The notes beneath the pieces are model-generated. The model was not told the DNA's origin. It did not search any database and saw nothing but the letters and a program-made list of their open reading frames with translations. A stretch of DNA of 64,000 bases from Rubripirellula amarantea (lineage in GTDB: Bacteria > Planctomycetota > Planctomycetia > Pirellulales > Pirellulaceae): the NCBI RefSeq assembly GCF_007859865.1, contig NZ_SJPI01000003.1:124001-188000 (forward strand), in the 5' to 3' direction. This document shows, one piece after another, positions 42,481 to 50,718 of this stretch. Numbering within the stretch: position 1 is the first letter of the stretch; each line of letters starts with the position of its first letter. A program made the translations under genes and the position numbers.

Positions 42481-43416
42481 GTGAAACCACGCCTGCTCGA
42501 CAACGCCGCGTCCCTGACCGTCCAACAGATCCGCACGTTTTGCGCGGTCTTTGAGCTTGGTGGTTACGCCGATGCGGCGCGTGAACTCAATCAAACTGGC
42601 ACCACGCTTTGGGAACAGATCAAAGTTCTGCAGCGAATCTATGGGACGGAGCTTTTCCAACGCAAAGGCCGCCGTATCGAACCGACCACCGCCGGCAAGT
42701 TATTGCATCAGCAACTCGGCCCCATACTCGAAGCGATCGAATCAAGTTTTCAGCTCGTCGCTGAGCAAACCCAGGCGGAGCCCACTGAGGTACGGATGGT
42801 CACCGGCGTGCGAATGATGCTTGAGGAACTCGGTTCACCCCTGGGCAAGTTCGCGAAACAGTTTCCCAATTCTCAGTTGAAGCTGATGACGGCTGATAAC
42901 GCGACCGCCCAGCGAATGGTCGCGGACGCAGTCGTGGACGTCGCACTACTGATTGAACCCCCTCGCGATGCTTTGCTCGACGGGTTATCAATCGAGCGGT
43001 TGTACCCAATCGAATACTTGGCCGTTTTCCCTCGGAGTCATCCGTTAGCGAAACGGTCAACGATTCGAGTGGCTGATCTGCTTCACGAACCGTTGATCAT
43101 CGGGAACGTGAACACGGTGGGAAGACGATTACTCGAGCAAGCGATTTTCCGCCTTGGATTAGAAACCCAACTTCAGCCAGCCGTTGAAACGGACAATAGC
43201 GCCGTGACGATGGCTTGCGTCCGGGCTGGGATGGGAGTCGGACTGATCGCCGGTCGTCACGATGGGAACTTAACCAAACCGTTGACCACACGAACGCTAA
43301 GCAAGGAACTTGGGCAAGTTCACATGGTTTCGATCACGCGAGCGGGTTGGGCTCCCACGCAAGCCATGCGGCGATTGCTCGAAAGCGTGAAAGAAGAACT
43401 AGCCGGTCCTTTGTAA
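42481..43416 (+). CDS. LysR-family transcriptional regulator
   Basis: A 311-aa regulator. The N-terminal winged helix-turn-helix has LTVQQIRTFCAVFELGGYADAARELN, then FQRKGRRIEPTTAGKLL. A type 2 periplasmic-binding-like effector domain follows (VADAVVDVALLIEPP, YLAVFPRSHPLAK, LIIGNVNTVGRRLLEQA, ACVRAGMGVGLIA). The start is a GTG at 42481. It is divergent from the sugar-acid operon, the usual arrangement for a LysR activator of the facing genes, and the effector is probably a sugar acid from that pathway. 16-bp repeats follow its stop. Confidence 0.93.
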   Translation: MKPRLLDNAASLTVQQIRTFCAVFELGGYADAARELNQTGTTLWEQIKVLQRIYGTELFQRKGRRIEPTTAGKLLHQQLGPILEAIESSFQLVAEQTQAEPTEVRMVTGVRMMLEELGSPLGKFAKQFPNSQLKLMTADNATAQRMVADAVVDVALLIEPPRDALLDGLSIERLYPIEYLAVFPRSHPLAKRSTIRVADLLHEPLIIGNVNTVGRRLLEQAIFRLGLETQLQPAVETDNSAVTMACVRAGMGVGLIAGRHDGNLTKPLTTRTLSKELGQVHMVSITRAGWAPTQAMRRLLESVKEELAGPL

Positions 43417-43428
43417 GGCCGAGAAGCT

Positions 43429-43476
43429 AATCGCCAAATTTTCCAGTCGCCGAATTTTCCAATCGCCAAATTCTAA
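43429..43476. repeat. 16-bp tandem repeat, three copies
   Basis: AATCGCCAAATTTTCC, AGTCGCCGAATTTTCC and AATCGCCAAATTCTAA lie head to tail, starting 12 bp after the stop of the LysR gene. Confidence 0.8.
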
Positions 43477-43569
43477 GCCACCGAAAGCCAGCCGCTCTGG
43501 CACCAGTTGCTTTCATTCGACGCCCCCGAGTCAACCAGCGACCTCGACCTACCAAGGCATCGACAACTA

Positions 43570-43623
43570 TTTGACGGCGATCCTTTATCTGACGGAGATC
43601 CTCTATTTGACGGAGATCCTTGG
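43570..43623. repeat. 18-bp tandem repeat, three copies
   Basis: TTTGACGGCGATCCTTTA, TCTGACGGAGATCCTCTA and TTTGACGGAGATCCTTGG lie head to tail in the 304-bp gap before the DUF11 gene. The gap otherwise has no convincing gene; it should hold the DUF11 gene's promoter. Confidence 0.8.
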
Positions 43624-43720
43624 CGTAGTTTCACGATTGCTCTTTCGTCGCCGAAGGCAGATTTGATAACGAAGAGGTCAGCCATGGTTTTGGCCACTAC
43701 TTCGCGAAGGAATGCGACCC

Positions 43721-46198
43721 ATGAAATCGTTCGGCCTACGGCTCACAGCCGGAATTGTCACGATCCTGTTTGGTGCTTATGCCGCTGCATTAGCCCAAAG
43801 AGACAAACAAAATGACTCCCAAGCTTGGACAGCCCAAGCTCCGTCCCTCGGTGAACCTGCGGCGCCTATCGCTGGCATGAACGAGGATTCTTGGATCTCG
43901 CAGCCAGCGGAGAACCTCGAAAACGCCTCAAACTCGCTGGCGGATTTTGCCGCCAATGCATTTTCGCCGCCTAAGGGCGATGTCGTGCTGGTCCAGCACA
44001 CCGAAGACATGCCGGCGGCACCGGGCGGATTCGACATGCCTGGATTGCCAGCAAGTCTCGGAGAGCCCGCTGCGCAAACCATGGAAGAAACGCCTGCCGT
44101 GAATTGGGGAATTTCGGAAGACGCCACCGCTCCGGAAGTTCAGACCGAAAGCTCCCTATCGATGGGTTACGCATCGGAAAGCCCCGCCAACCAACTTGAT
44201 CAACTCGATGCAATCGAGGAACCGCAGCCGCTCACAACCACACCTGGCGAAGCAAATTCGCTTCCGACCCTGTCGCTCGCTGAGCCACCGCAAATGAACA
44301 CCTTCGCCGCGGCGCCGGCGCAAGAAGAGTTCAATGCCGAACCAGCACCTTCGCCGATGACCGCGAACCCAAGCAACGACCTGCGAAACCCCAACACCGC
44401 CATGAATGAACTGCGTTCCATGGCGCCGCCGGCGATGCAATCGTACGAGCCTGAATCGTCGTATCCAGAACCGATGCGTCCCGAATCGTTGGATCGTCAA
44501 TCGATGCAGCAACCGGCACCTCAATCACTCGCTCAACAACCGCAGCAGCAACCCCTGCAGCAGCAACCATACGCTCAGCAACAATTAGCCCAGCAAACAT
44601 TGGCACCACCGCCACAGAGTTTCGCTGGCCAAACCGACATGTACGGTCGCCCGCTTCAACAATTGCAACAACAACCTCCGCCACGCATGGCATCGTTGCC
44701 GACATCACCGCAAAGCGTGCCCGCAATCACAGCGGACACTTACGGTCAACGCGGATACGATAATTCCGGCATGTTGGACATCGATCCAAACACCGTCACG
44801 GGATCCCCCGGCGACCGTCGCCTCGAGGGAATCCAATCTCCAAGCGTGGTCATTCACAAACGCGCCCCCGCCGAAGTCAAAGTTGGGAAACCAGCCGCCT
44901 TTGTTATTCACGTTCAAAACGTTGGCAGCGCCGAAGCACTCGGCGTGACCGTGCATGACCGCGTGCCCGCTGGCATGCGACTAGTGGATGCTTCCCCCGA
45001 ACCTGTCATGCAAGGCGACTTGTTGATGTGGCAACTCGGTGCAATGTCGGCTGGCGAAGAACGTACCGTCACCATGCAACTGGTTCCTGAGGCCGAAGGT
45101 GAACTGGGCAGTGTCGCACGCGTGACATTCGAAGCCGCTGCGTCCGTGCGAACGGTTAGCACTCGTCCCGAATTGAAGATCGTACAACGAGCACCCGAGA
45201 AGGTTCTGATCGGCCAACAACTCGAAATTGAACTCGAAGTTTCCAACCCCGGCACGGGTGATGCGACTGGCGTTGCCTTACAAGAAGACGTACCCGAAGG
45301 ACTTGAACACCCGCGCGGCCGACAACTCGACAACATGCTCGGAACACTTGCCGCCGGTGAAGTACGCCAACAAGTGCTGCGATTGCGGGCCGCAAGCCCC
45401 GGTATGGTCCGAAATACGATTCGCTTGGTATCCGAAGACGGATTGACCGCCGAACACACCATCGATGTCGAAGTCGTCGCTCCTAACCTTGAAGTTGAAC
45501 TTCAAGGTCCATCGCGTCGCTTCCTTGAACACCAAACAACGTATCAATTGACCGTCGTCAACACGGGCACCGCCGACGCTACCAACGTCGAAATTTCGGT
45601 CGCGCTCGATCGTGGATTCACGTTCGTCAGCACGGACTACGAAGGCCAGTACGACCCTTCACGCCATGCGGTTTATTGGTCGCTCGCCTCGCTGCCCGCC
45701 GGTTCACCAGCGACCGTTCCGCTAACCTTGCTTCCCATCGAAGAGGGCAATCGGGCCATCACCGTCGACGCAAGAGCGGATCTGAACACGATGGCTCGAA
45801 ACGAGCACAAAGTCACCGTTGAAGGGCTCGCTGATCTTAGTTTCCAGATCATCAACCCCGGCGGACCAATCGAAATTGGGGCTGAATCATCCTACGAGAT
45901 CACGGTCAACAACAGCGGATCTAAAACAGACACCAACGTGCAGGTCCAAGTGCAGTTGCCTCCAGCATTGGAATTGATCAGTGCCGATGGCGACAGCGGA
46001 CAAGCGAGCACCGACGGTCGCGGGATCGTAGCCTTCCCACCAAGAAGCCAGCTCGCACCGGGAACCGAGATGAAGTACCGCTTGCGAGTCCGCGGCGTTG
46101 CTCCTGGAACCCACCTCGTGAAAGCCGTCGTGATGAGCGACAGCGCAGCGGTTCCGGTGACCAAGGAAGAAAGCACATTGGTCTATGCCGATCAGTGA
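43721..46198 (+). CDS. large exported DUF11-repeat protein with Gln-rich linker
   Basis: An 825-aa surface or secreted protein. A signal peptide (LRLTAGIVTILFGAYAAALAQ) is followed by about 330 residues of low-complexity Pro/Ala/Gln/Glu sequence, very Gln-rich at about residues 260-330. Four DUF11-like beta-sandwich repeats follow from about residue 375, each with the pattern of AEVKVGKPAAFVIHVQNVGSAEALGVTVHDRVP (split here as AEVKVGKPAAFVI and NVGSAEALGVTVHDRVP), NPGTGDATGVALQEDVP, NTGTADATNVEISVAL and NSGSKTDTNVQVQVQLP. DUF11 domains build cell-envelope proteins in planctomycetes. The ATG at 43721 is preferred over one three codons earlier because of the upstream AAGGA. Confidence 0.88.
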   Translation: MKSFGLRLTAGIVTILFGAYAAALAQRDKQNDSQAWTAQAPSLGEPAAPIAGMNEDSWISQPAENLENASNSLADFAANAFSPPKGDVVLVQHTEDMPAAPGGFDMPGLPASLGEPAAQTMEETPAVNWGISEDATAPEVQTESSLSMGYASESPANQLDQLDAIEEPQPLTTTPGEANSLPTLSLAEPPQMNTFAAAPAQEEFNAEPAPSPMTANPSNDLRNPNTAMNELRSMAPPAMQSYEPESSYPEPMRPESLDRQSMQQPAPQSLAQQPQQQPLQQQPYAQQQLAQQTLAPPPQSFAGQTDMYGRPLQQLQQQPPPRMASLPTSPQSVPAITADTYGQRGYDNSGMLDIDPNTVTGSPGDRRLEGIQSPSVVIHKRAPAEVKVGKPAAFVIHVQNVGSAEALGVTVHDRVPAGMRLVDASPEPVMQGDLLMWQLGAMSAGEERTVTMQLVPEAEGELGSVARVTFEAAASVRTVSTRPELKIVQRAPEKVLIGQQLEIELEVSNPGTGDATGVALQEDVPEGLEHPRGRQLDNMLGTLAAGEVRQQVLRLRAASPGMVRNTIRLVSEDGLTAEHTIDVEVVAPNLEVELQGPSRRFLEHQTTYQLTVVNTGTADATNVEISVALDRGFTFVSTDYEGQYDPSRHAVYWSLASLPAGSPATVPLTLLPIEEGNRAITVDARADLNTMARNEHKVTVEGLADLSFQIINPGGPIEIGAESSYEITVNNSGSKTDTNVQVQVQLPPALELISADGDSGQASTDGRGIVAFPPRSQLAPGTEMKYRLRVRGVAPGTHLVKAVVMSDSAAVPVTKEESTLVYADQ

Positions 46199-46277
46199 TT
46201 CGGTCACCGCGAACGATGTAGCCCAGGCTGAATTTCGAAACGAACAGCCGAGCTAATCGCCGCCGCTGAAAACAAAA

Positions 46278-46318
46278 AAGTCTCGCCGGTCAAAGTGACG
46301 GGCGAGACTTTTGTTTTT
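46278..46318. terminator. bidirectional rho-independent terminator
   Basis: AAAGTCTCGCC at 46278-46288 pairs perfectly with GGCGAGACTTT at 46301-46311, with further pairing of GTC and GAC inside. A T-tract follows on the plus strand, and an A-tract precedes it, which becomes a T-tract on the minus strand. It lies between the convergent DUF11 and lpd genes and can serve both. Confidence 0.88.
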
Positions 46319-46470
46319 GATCTTTGACTTCCAGAAACGCGTTTCAAAACTGGTTCACCTGGATTACCGAGCCTGCGTTCGCTGGCCAATCGCGACTTCC
46401 GTACTATGACTAAGACGCTGCGTTTTAAGCGGGCGTGCCGTGTTGAGCGGCAAGCGTATTAAGCGGTCTC

Positions 46471-47862
46471 TTAAGCAGTGTGAATCGCTCGGTCGTCGAC
46501 ATCGAGTGCCGCTTCGTGAACCGCTTCCGATAGCGTCGGGTGAGCATGGCAGGTGCGAGCGATGTCTTCGCTGCTGGCCCCGAACTCCATCGCAGCTGCA
46601 GCTTCAGCGATCAAATCACCTGCCCGATTGCCAATGATGTGAACGCCTAGGACACGATCGTTTGAAGCGTCAGCAAGAATTTTCACGCGACCATCAACAT
46701 CGCCAAGCGTGCGTGCGCGACCGTTGGCTCCGAACGGGCAAACACCCTTCTTGTACTCGATTCCCGCTTCCTTAAGTTCATCTTCGGTTTTGCCTACCGA
46801 CGCGATCTCGGGGTGGGTGTAAACGATCGCGGGAATGACATCGTAGTTCATGTGGCTTTGAATGCCCGCCATTCGTTCCACGCAAACGATGGCTTCTTCC
46901 ATCGCCTTGTGCGCCAACATCATGCCGCCAATGCAATCGCCGATCGCGTAGACTCCTTCGACCGATGTTTCGTAGTTCTCACTTACGGGAATGAACCCTC
47001 GATTGTCGACTTCCAGCCCAATGGCTTCGAGTCCCAAGTCCGCCGTTGCCGGTGTACGTCCGGTCGCCAAGAGCACTCGGTCGCATTCGATTGGTTCACC
47101 GTCCTTAATTGCGACGATGCACTTGTCGCCTTTTCGTTTGGCCGACTCGACGAACGTCTTCAACCGGATTTCGATGCCTTGCTTTTTGAAGGTCCGATGA
47201 GCGATCGAGGCGAGTTCCCCATCAATGCCGGGCATGATGCGATCAAACGCTTCAAGCACAATGACTTCGCTGCCCAAACGATTCCAAACGCTACCGAGTT
47301 CTAAACCGATATAACCGCCACCGATAACGACTAGACGCTTAGGCACATCGGGGAAGGACAACGCCGTGGTGCTGTTACCGATCCGTTCGCCATCCTCTTC
47401 GACGCTGCGCAACTTGGCTGGATGGCTACCCGAACAAACCAGGACTTGGTCGGCTTCGATTTGCACGTTGTCTTGACCGGTGACCTCGATCGTATTGACG
47501 TCGCGGAATTTTCCTCGGCCACGATAGGGCGTCACATTCTTCTTTTTGAAAAGCATGTCGATGCCGCCGGTTAGCGTTTCGACGATCTTCACCTTTCGTT
47601 CCATCATCTTTGCGAGGTCAAACTTGACATCAGCAACGGAAATTCCGTGTGCCGACATTCCGTGCTGGGCCTCGTGATAGAGATGGCTCGATTCGAGCAA
47701 TGCCTTGCTGGGAATGCAGCCGACTCGCACGCAAGTGCCGCCGAAACGATCGTTTTCCTCGATACAAGCGACGTCGATGCCCAACTGAGCTGCGCGGATG
47801 GCCGCAACGTATCCAGCAGGACCGCCACCTAAGACGACAAGTTCGTGACGTTTAGTGTTCAT
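46471..47862 (-). CDS. lpd: dihydrolipoyl dehydrogenase
   Basis: FAD-containing E3 subunit that reoxidises dihydrolipoamide in 2-oxo acid dehydrogenase and glycine cleavage complexes; 463 aa. It has the FAD loop VVLGGGPAGYVAAIRAAQLG, the redox-active disulfide GGTCVRVGCIPSK, the NAD loop LVVIGGGYIGLELGSVWNRLG, VYAIGDCIGGMMLAHKAMEE, and the catalytic His-Glu pair in AHPTLSEAVHEA. The ATG at 47862 (MNTKRHELVVLGGG) is preferred over a GTG two codons earlier. It is not next to other complex subunits. GCTTAA-containing short repeats follow its stop. Confidence 0.97.
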   Translation of the reverse strand: MNTKRHELVVLGGGPAGYVAAIRAAQLGIDVACIEENDRFGGTCVRVGCIPSKALLESSHLYHEAQHGMSAHGISVADVKFDLAKMMERKVKIVETLTGGIDMLFKKKNVTPYRGRGKFRDVNTIEVTGQDNVQIEADQVLVCSGSHPAKLRSVEEDGERIGNSTTALSFPDVPKRLVVIGGGYIGLELGSVWNRLGSEVIVLEAFDRIMPGIDGELASIAHRTFKKQGIEIRLKTFVESAKRKGDKCIVAIKDGEPIECDRVLLATGRTPATADLGLEAIGLEVDNRGFIPVSENYETSVEGVYAIGDCIGGMMLAHKAMEEAIVCVERMAGIQSHMNYDVIPAIVYTHPEIASVGKTEDELKEAGIEYKKGVCPFGANGRARTLGDVDGRVKILADASNDRVLGVHIIGNRAGDLIAEAAAAMEFGASSEDIARTCHAHPTLSEAVHEAALDVDDRAIHTA

Positions 47863-48195
47863 GAGCACTCAAAAGAGAAAGTGAAACGCAGGAGAGACGT
47901 CAGTTTGGCTGATCGCGTGGAGGTCGCCAAGGTAGCCGAATCAAAGGAACTGGACAAAACGTGCGTTCGATCGGGAAGGAACCAGCACCAAGGCGACTGA
48001 CGAGAAGATGATCGAGCTATTCCGTGCGGAAAGCAAAGGAACAAGTAGCCGGCATGTTTGACCAAGCGGTTCGCTGCAATCTGGCCGCGACTGGTTTCGC
48101 GGCCGGAAGTTTCGTTGCTCATACGGGCTAGATGAAACCTGGGTAAGCCGGGACAATCTCATCGTCTTGCCTCATTTCACGACGGTGATGCTGTT
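47863..48195. other. divergent intergenic region, lpd / YbhN-like gene
   Basis: A 333-bp gap with no plausible gene; short frames lack conserved features. It should contain the promoter of lpd and that of the facing membrane protein gene. I see no riboswitch, RNA gene or clear operator. Confidence 0.4.
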
Positions 48196-49167
48196 TTGAA
48201 CGCTACCAATCGTACTGCTCTGCTTCACCACGTTCGTCGATGGGCGGGCCCCTTGTGTGGCCTCATAGTGTTCAGCTTTGCCGTCCACCTGCTTTATCAG
48301 GTGGCCGAAGGCGTCAGCTTTGCCGAGTTCAAGGCAGCGCTACTGAGTGTTCCGCCGCTGTACCTTTGCTTTTCCGCATTCCTCATCGCTCTGAACTATG
48401 GATTGCTAACCGCTTACGACTTATTGGCGCTGCGTTACCTGTGCCGATCGCTGCCACTACGGCGGGTCGCCCTGGTTTCGTTTTTGGGATTTTCGCTGGG
48501 AAACAACCTGGGCACCTTCTTAGCAGGAGCTCCGATACGATTTCGCTTTTATACGCGTTGGGGACTCTCGGCCAGCCAGATCGTGGTTTTGATCGCAATC
48601 CTCGGCCTCACGTTTTGGAGCGGACTTTGGTTCCTTGGTGGTGTCGTGTTGGTGGCGTTTCCAATTGACTTGCCCGAAAACGTACCGTTGCCCTTTGGAA
48701 CCCGGACCCTTGGGGTAATCCTTCTTTCGTTGGCGATCGGCTACTTGATCGTGTGTTCGGTTTGGAAGAAGCCGTGGCCGATTGGCAAGCTACACCTGCG
48801 ACTGCCTGAACCGGGATTGATGTCCGTCCAGGCTTCGGTCGCGGCAGTGGACCTGCTGATCTCTGCCACTGCGTTGTACTTAGTGTTGCCTGAGGACGCC
48901 TTAGTGCCATTTTCTACGGTATTGTCGGCCTATTTGGTGGGAATCGCTGTTTCGATGATCACCCAGGTTCCGGGCGGACTTGGCGTACTTGAGGTGATAT
49001 TGGCGAAGTTACTTAACGATTCTGTGGGTGCTGGCCCGCTGCTGGCGTCGCTGCTGATGTTTCGCACCTTGTATTATCTTCTGCCGCTGATGTTTGGAAT
49101 GGTAACCCTTGTCGGTCATGAGATTTACGGGGGCACCGTGGAGGCTCGCCAGGCTGGCAAGGGCTGA
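48196..49167 (+). CDS. YbhN/UPF0104-type membrane protein (LPG synthase transmembrane-like)
   Basis: A 323-aa integral membrane protein with about eight hydrophobic segments. The family's conserved stretches are visible: VSFLGFSLGNNLGTFLAGAPIRFRFYTRWGLS in the first half (here VSFLGFSLGNNLGTFLAG, IRFRFYTRWGLS) and ITQVPGGLGVLEVILA in the second, with RTLYYLLPL near the end. Members resemble the flippase part of lysylphosphatidylglycerol synthases without the synthase domain and probably move a lipid. The best start is a TTG at 48196. The gene stands alone. Confidence 0.82.
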   Translation: MNATNRTALLHHVRRWAGPLCGLIVFSFAVHLLYQVAEGVSFAEFKAALLSVPPLYLCFSAFLIALNYGLLTAYDLLALRYLCRSLPLRRVALVSFLGFSLGNNLGTFLAGAPIRFRFYTRWGLSASQIVVLIAILGLTFWSGLWFLGGVVLVAFPIDLPENVPLPFGTRTLGVILLSLAIGYLIVCSVWKKPWPIGKLHLRLPEPGLMSVQASVAAVDLLISATALYLVLPEDALVPFSTVLSAYLVGIAVSMITQVPGGLGVLEVILAKLLNDSVGAGPLLASLLMFRTLYYLLPLMFGMVTLVGHEIYGGTVEARQAGKG

Positions 49168-49313
49168 GAATTCCCTGCGACATTTCGTATGACCGGGTTG
49201 CCCGAATTTGACTTCGTACCAATAGTGAAGCCTCGCGAGGTGCGAAACCATGCGACTGAATATTTACAATTTGCAACTTTCCAATTCTTGACTCGATCGC
49301 AACGAAGTTTCCC

Positions 49314-49907
49314 ATGAGTGTTCTGGTAACCCAACAAGCTCCCGATTTCAAAGCTCAAGCCGTGATGCCCGACGGGCAGTTCAAAGAGATTTCGCTGAGC
49401 GATTACAAAGGCCAGTACGTGTTGCTGTTTTTCTGGCCACTCGACTTCACGTTCGTTTGCCCCACTGAAATCATCGCTTTCAGCGATCGCAACGACGACT
49501 TTGCCAAACTTGGCGTGCAAATCATCGGCGTTTCGATCGACAGCCACTTCACTCACTTGGCATGGACCAACACCGATCGCAACGTTGGCGGCATTGGCAA
49601 AACGGCCTACCCATTGGTTGCCGACTTGAACAAGCAGATTTCACGAGACTACGACGTGCTGCTTGATGGCGGCGTCGCTCTTCGCGGTTTATTCCTGATC
49701 GACAAAGAAGGCGTTGTTCGGCACCAAGTTGTTAACGATTTGCCGCTCGGCCGCAGTGTCGACGAAGCTCTTCGAATGGTCCAAGCTCTCCAGTACTTCG
49801 AAAAGAACGGCGAAGTTTGCCCTGCAGACTGGAAAGAAGGCAGTCGCACGATCAACCCCGACGTCGACAAGAGCAAGGATTTCTTTAACGCTGAATACGC
49901 GTCCTAG
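49314..49907 (+). CDS. 2-Cys peroxiredoxin (AhpC/Tsa family)
   Basis: A thiol peroxidase of 197 aa that reduces hydrogen peroxide and alkyl peroxides. The peroxidatic Cys lies in [18 protein letters not shown] (near residue 49) and the resolving Cys in [10 protein letters not shown] near the C-terminus, so it is a typical 2-Cys enzyme. The thioredoxin-like fold is evident from [10 protein letters not shown] and [14 protein letters not shown]. The C-terminal GSRTINPD tail is family-like. The ATG at 49314 fits the family start. It is single, with a stem-loop after the stop, and no ahpF lies nearby, so a thioredoxin system probably reduces it. Confidence 0.95.
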   Translation: MSVLVTQQAPDFKAQAVMPDGQFKEISLSDYKGQYVLLFFWPLDFTFVCPTEIIAFSDRNDDFAKLGVQIIGVSIDSHFTHLAWTNTDRNVGGIGKTAYPLVADLNKQISRDYDVLLDGGVALRGLFLIDKEGVVRHQVVNDLPLGRSVDEALRMVQALQYFEKNGEVCPADWKEGSRTINPDVDKSKDFFNAEYAS

Positions 49908-49929
49908 GCAAATCTGGTATTCTCGTTCG

Positions 49930-49960
49930 CAGCCGCATGTGGCTTGGCAACATGCGGCTG
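49930..49960 (+). terminator. stem-loop after the peroxiredoxin gene
   Basis: CAGCCGCATG at 49930-49939 and CATGCGGCTG at 49951-49960 form a perfect 10-bp stem with an 11-base loop, 22 bp after the stop. There is no T-tract, so it may act as a Rho-assisted terminator or a 3'-end stabiliser. Confidence 0.55.
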
Positions 49961-49983
49961 ACGACACCTAATGGAAGATCGCG

Positions 49984-50658
49984 ATGTGGAAAACTGACGA
50001 CCAACAAGATGCAAATATTGGATGTGCGACTTGGTCCGACGCCCATGGCGAATTGCAGTTCGACGCCCGCGGTGGACAACATGGCATCACCGCCGGCAAT
50101 GCAAATGACACTCGTTTCGCGATTGCTCCCGTTGGCGAGGACAAGCTACCCACCGCTGGCGAGCAATTTGTTCGCGGCGACCAGTGGCACATCAATTACC
50201 CGCAAGCGGATTCGTCTTACGCGCTTCGGATAGTCCTCGACATCATCGAATCGACTCCCAGCACGTTGGTGATGGAATGTTGCCTATCGGTGCAAACCGA
50301 CTTGCTCGATTCACATCCCAAGCTAGACGTCGAATGTGCTTGTCACGACATCGATTCGATCGTCCCATCGGATCCCTATGGTAAAGACGATGTTACCGGA
50401 TCTGGTACCGCTCCGATTTCAACCGCGGTCGGAACTTCGACCACGTCGATCTTGTTGCCGCCCGAGGATCATCCGTTCACAACCAATCATTCGACCGACA
50501 TGCTGCTGCGTTTGCGATTGTTCGGTGATTTCTTAGAAAAGGGTGTGATTCGGCGGGCACGTCCTTGGATTGTGATCGATCGCAGCCAGCGAAGCACAAA
50601 CGAATCGCTCGAAGCACTCTGGCAACAACTCTGCGACAGCCCCATTCCGTTGACATAG
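49984..50658 (+). CDS. hypothetical protein
   Basis: A 224-aa soluble, acidic protein with no signal peptide and no family I recognise. Blocks such as EQFVRGDQWHINYPQ, YALRIVLDIIES and GVIRRARPWIVIDRS look conserved rather than random. The ATG at 49984 follows the peroxiredoxin gene by 76 bp, past a stem-loop. An 18-bp repeat that contains its own stop codon is duplicated immediately downstream. Coding status is likely from length, composition and agreement with surrounding codon use. Confidence 0.65.
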   Translation: MWKTDDQQDANIGCATWSDAHGELQFDARGGQHGITAGNANDTRFAIAPVGEDKLPTAGEQFVRGDQWHINYPQADSSYALRIVLDIIESTPSTLVMECCLSVQTDLLDSHPKLDVECACHDIDSIVPSDPYGKDDVTGSGTAPISTAVGTSTTSILLPPEDHPFTTNHSTDMLLRLRLFGDFLEKGVIRRARPWIVIDRSQRSTNESLEALWQQLCDSPIPLT

Positions 50659-50685
50659 CTTGCCGAGTTGACATAGGCTGCGGAG
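50650..50685. repeat. 18-bp tandem repeat including a stop codon
   Basis: TTGACATAGCTTGCCGAG (50650-50667) and TTGACATAGGCTGCGGAG (50668-50685) are adjacent. The first copy holds the last two codons and the TAG stop of the preceding gene; the second copy repeats the stop in the same register. Confidence 0.75.
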
Positions 50686-50718
50686 TGAAAACGTTCATTC
50701 TTCGACGAAGGCAGCCTT

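Noticed and set aside
44500-44680. Gln-rich stretch considered as a simple CAG-type DNA repeat
   Set aside because: Codons are mixed and interspersed with Pro, Ala and Leu; it is low-complexity protein and not a uniform tandem repeat.
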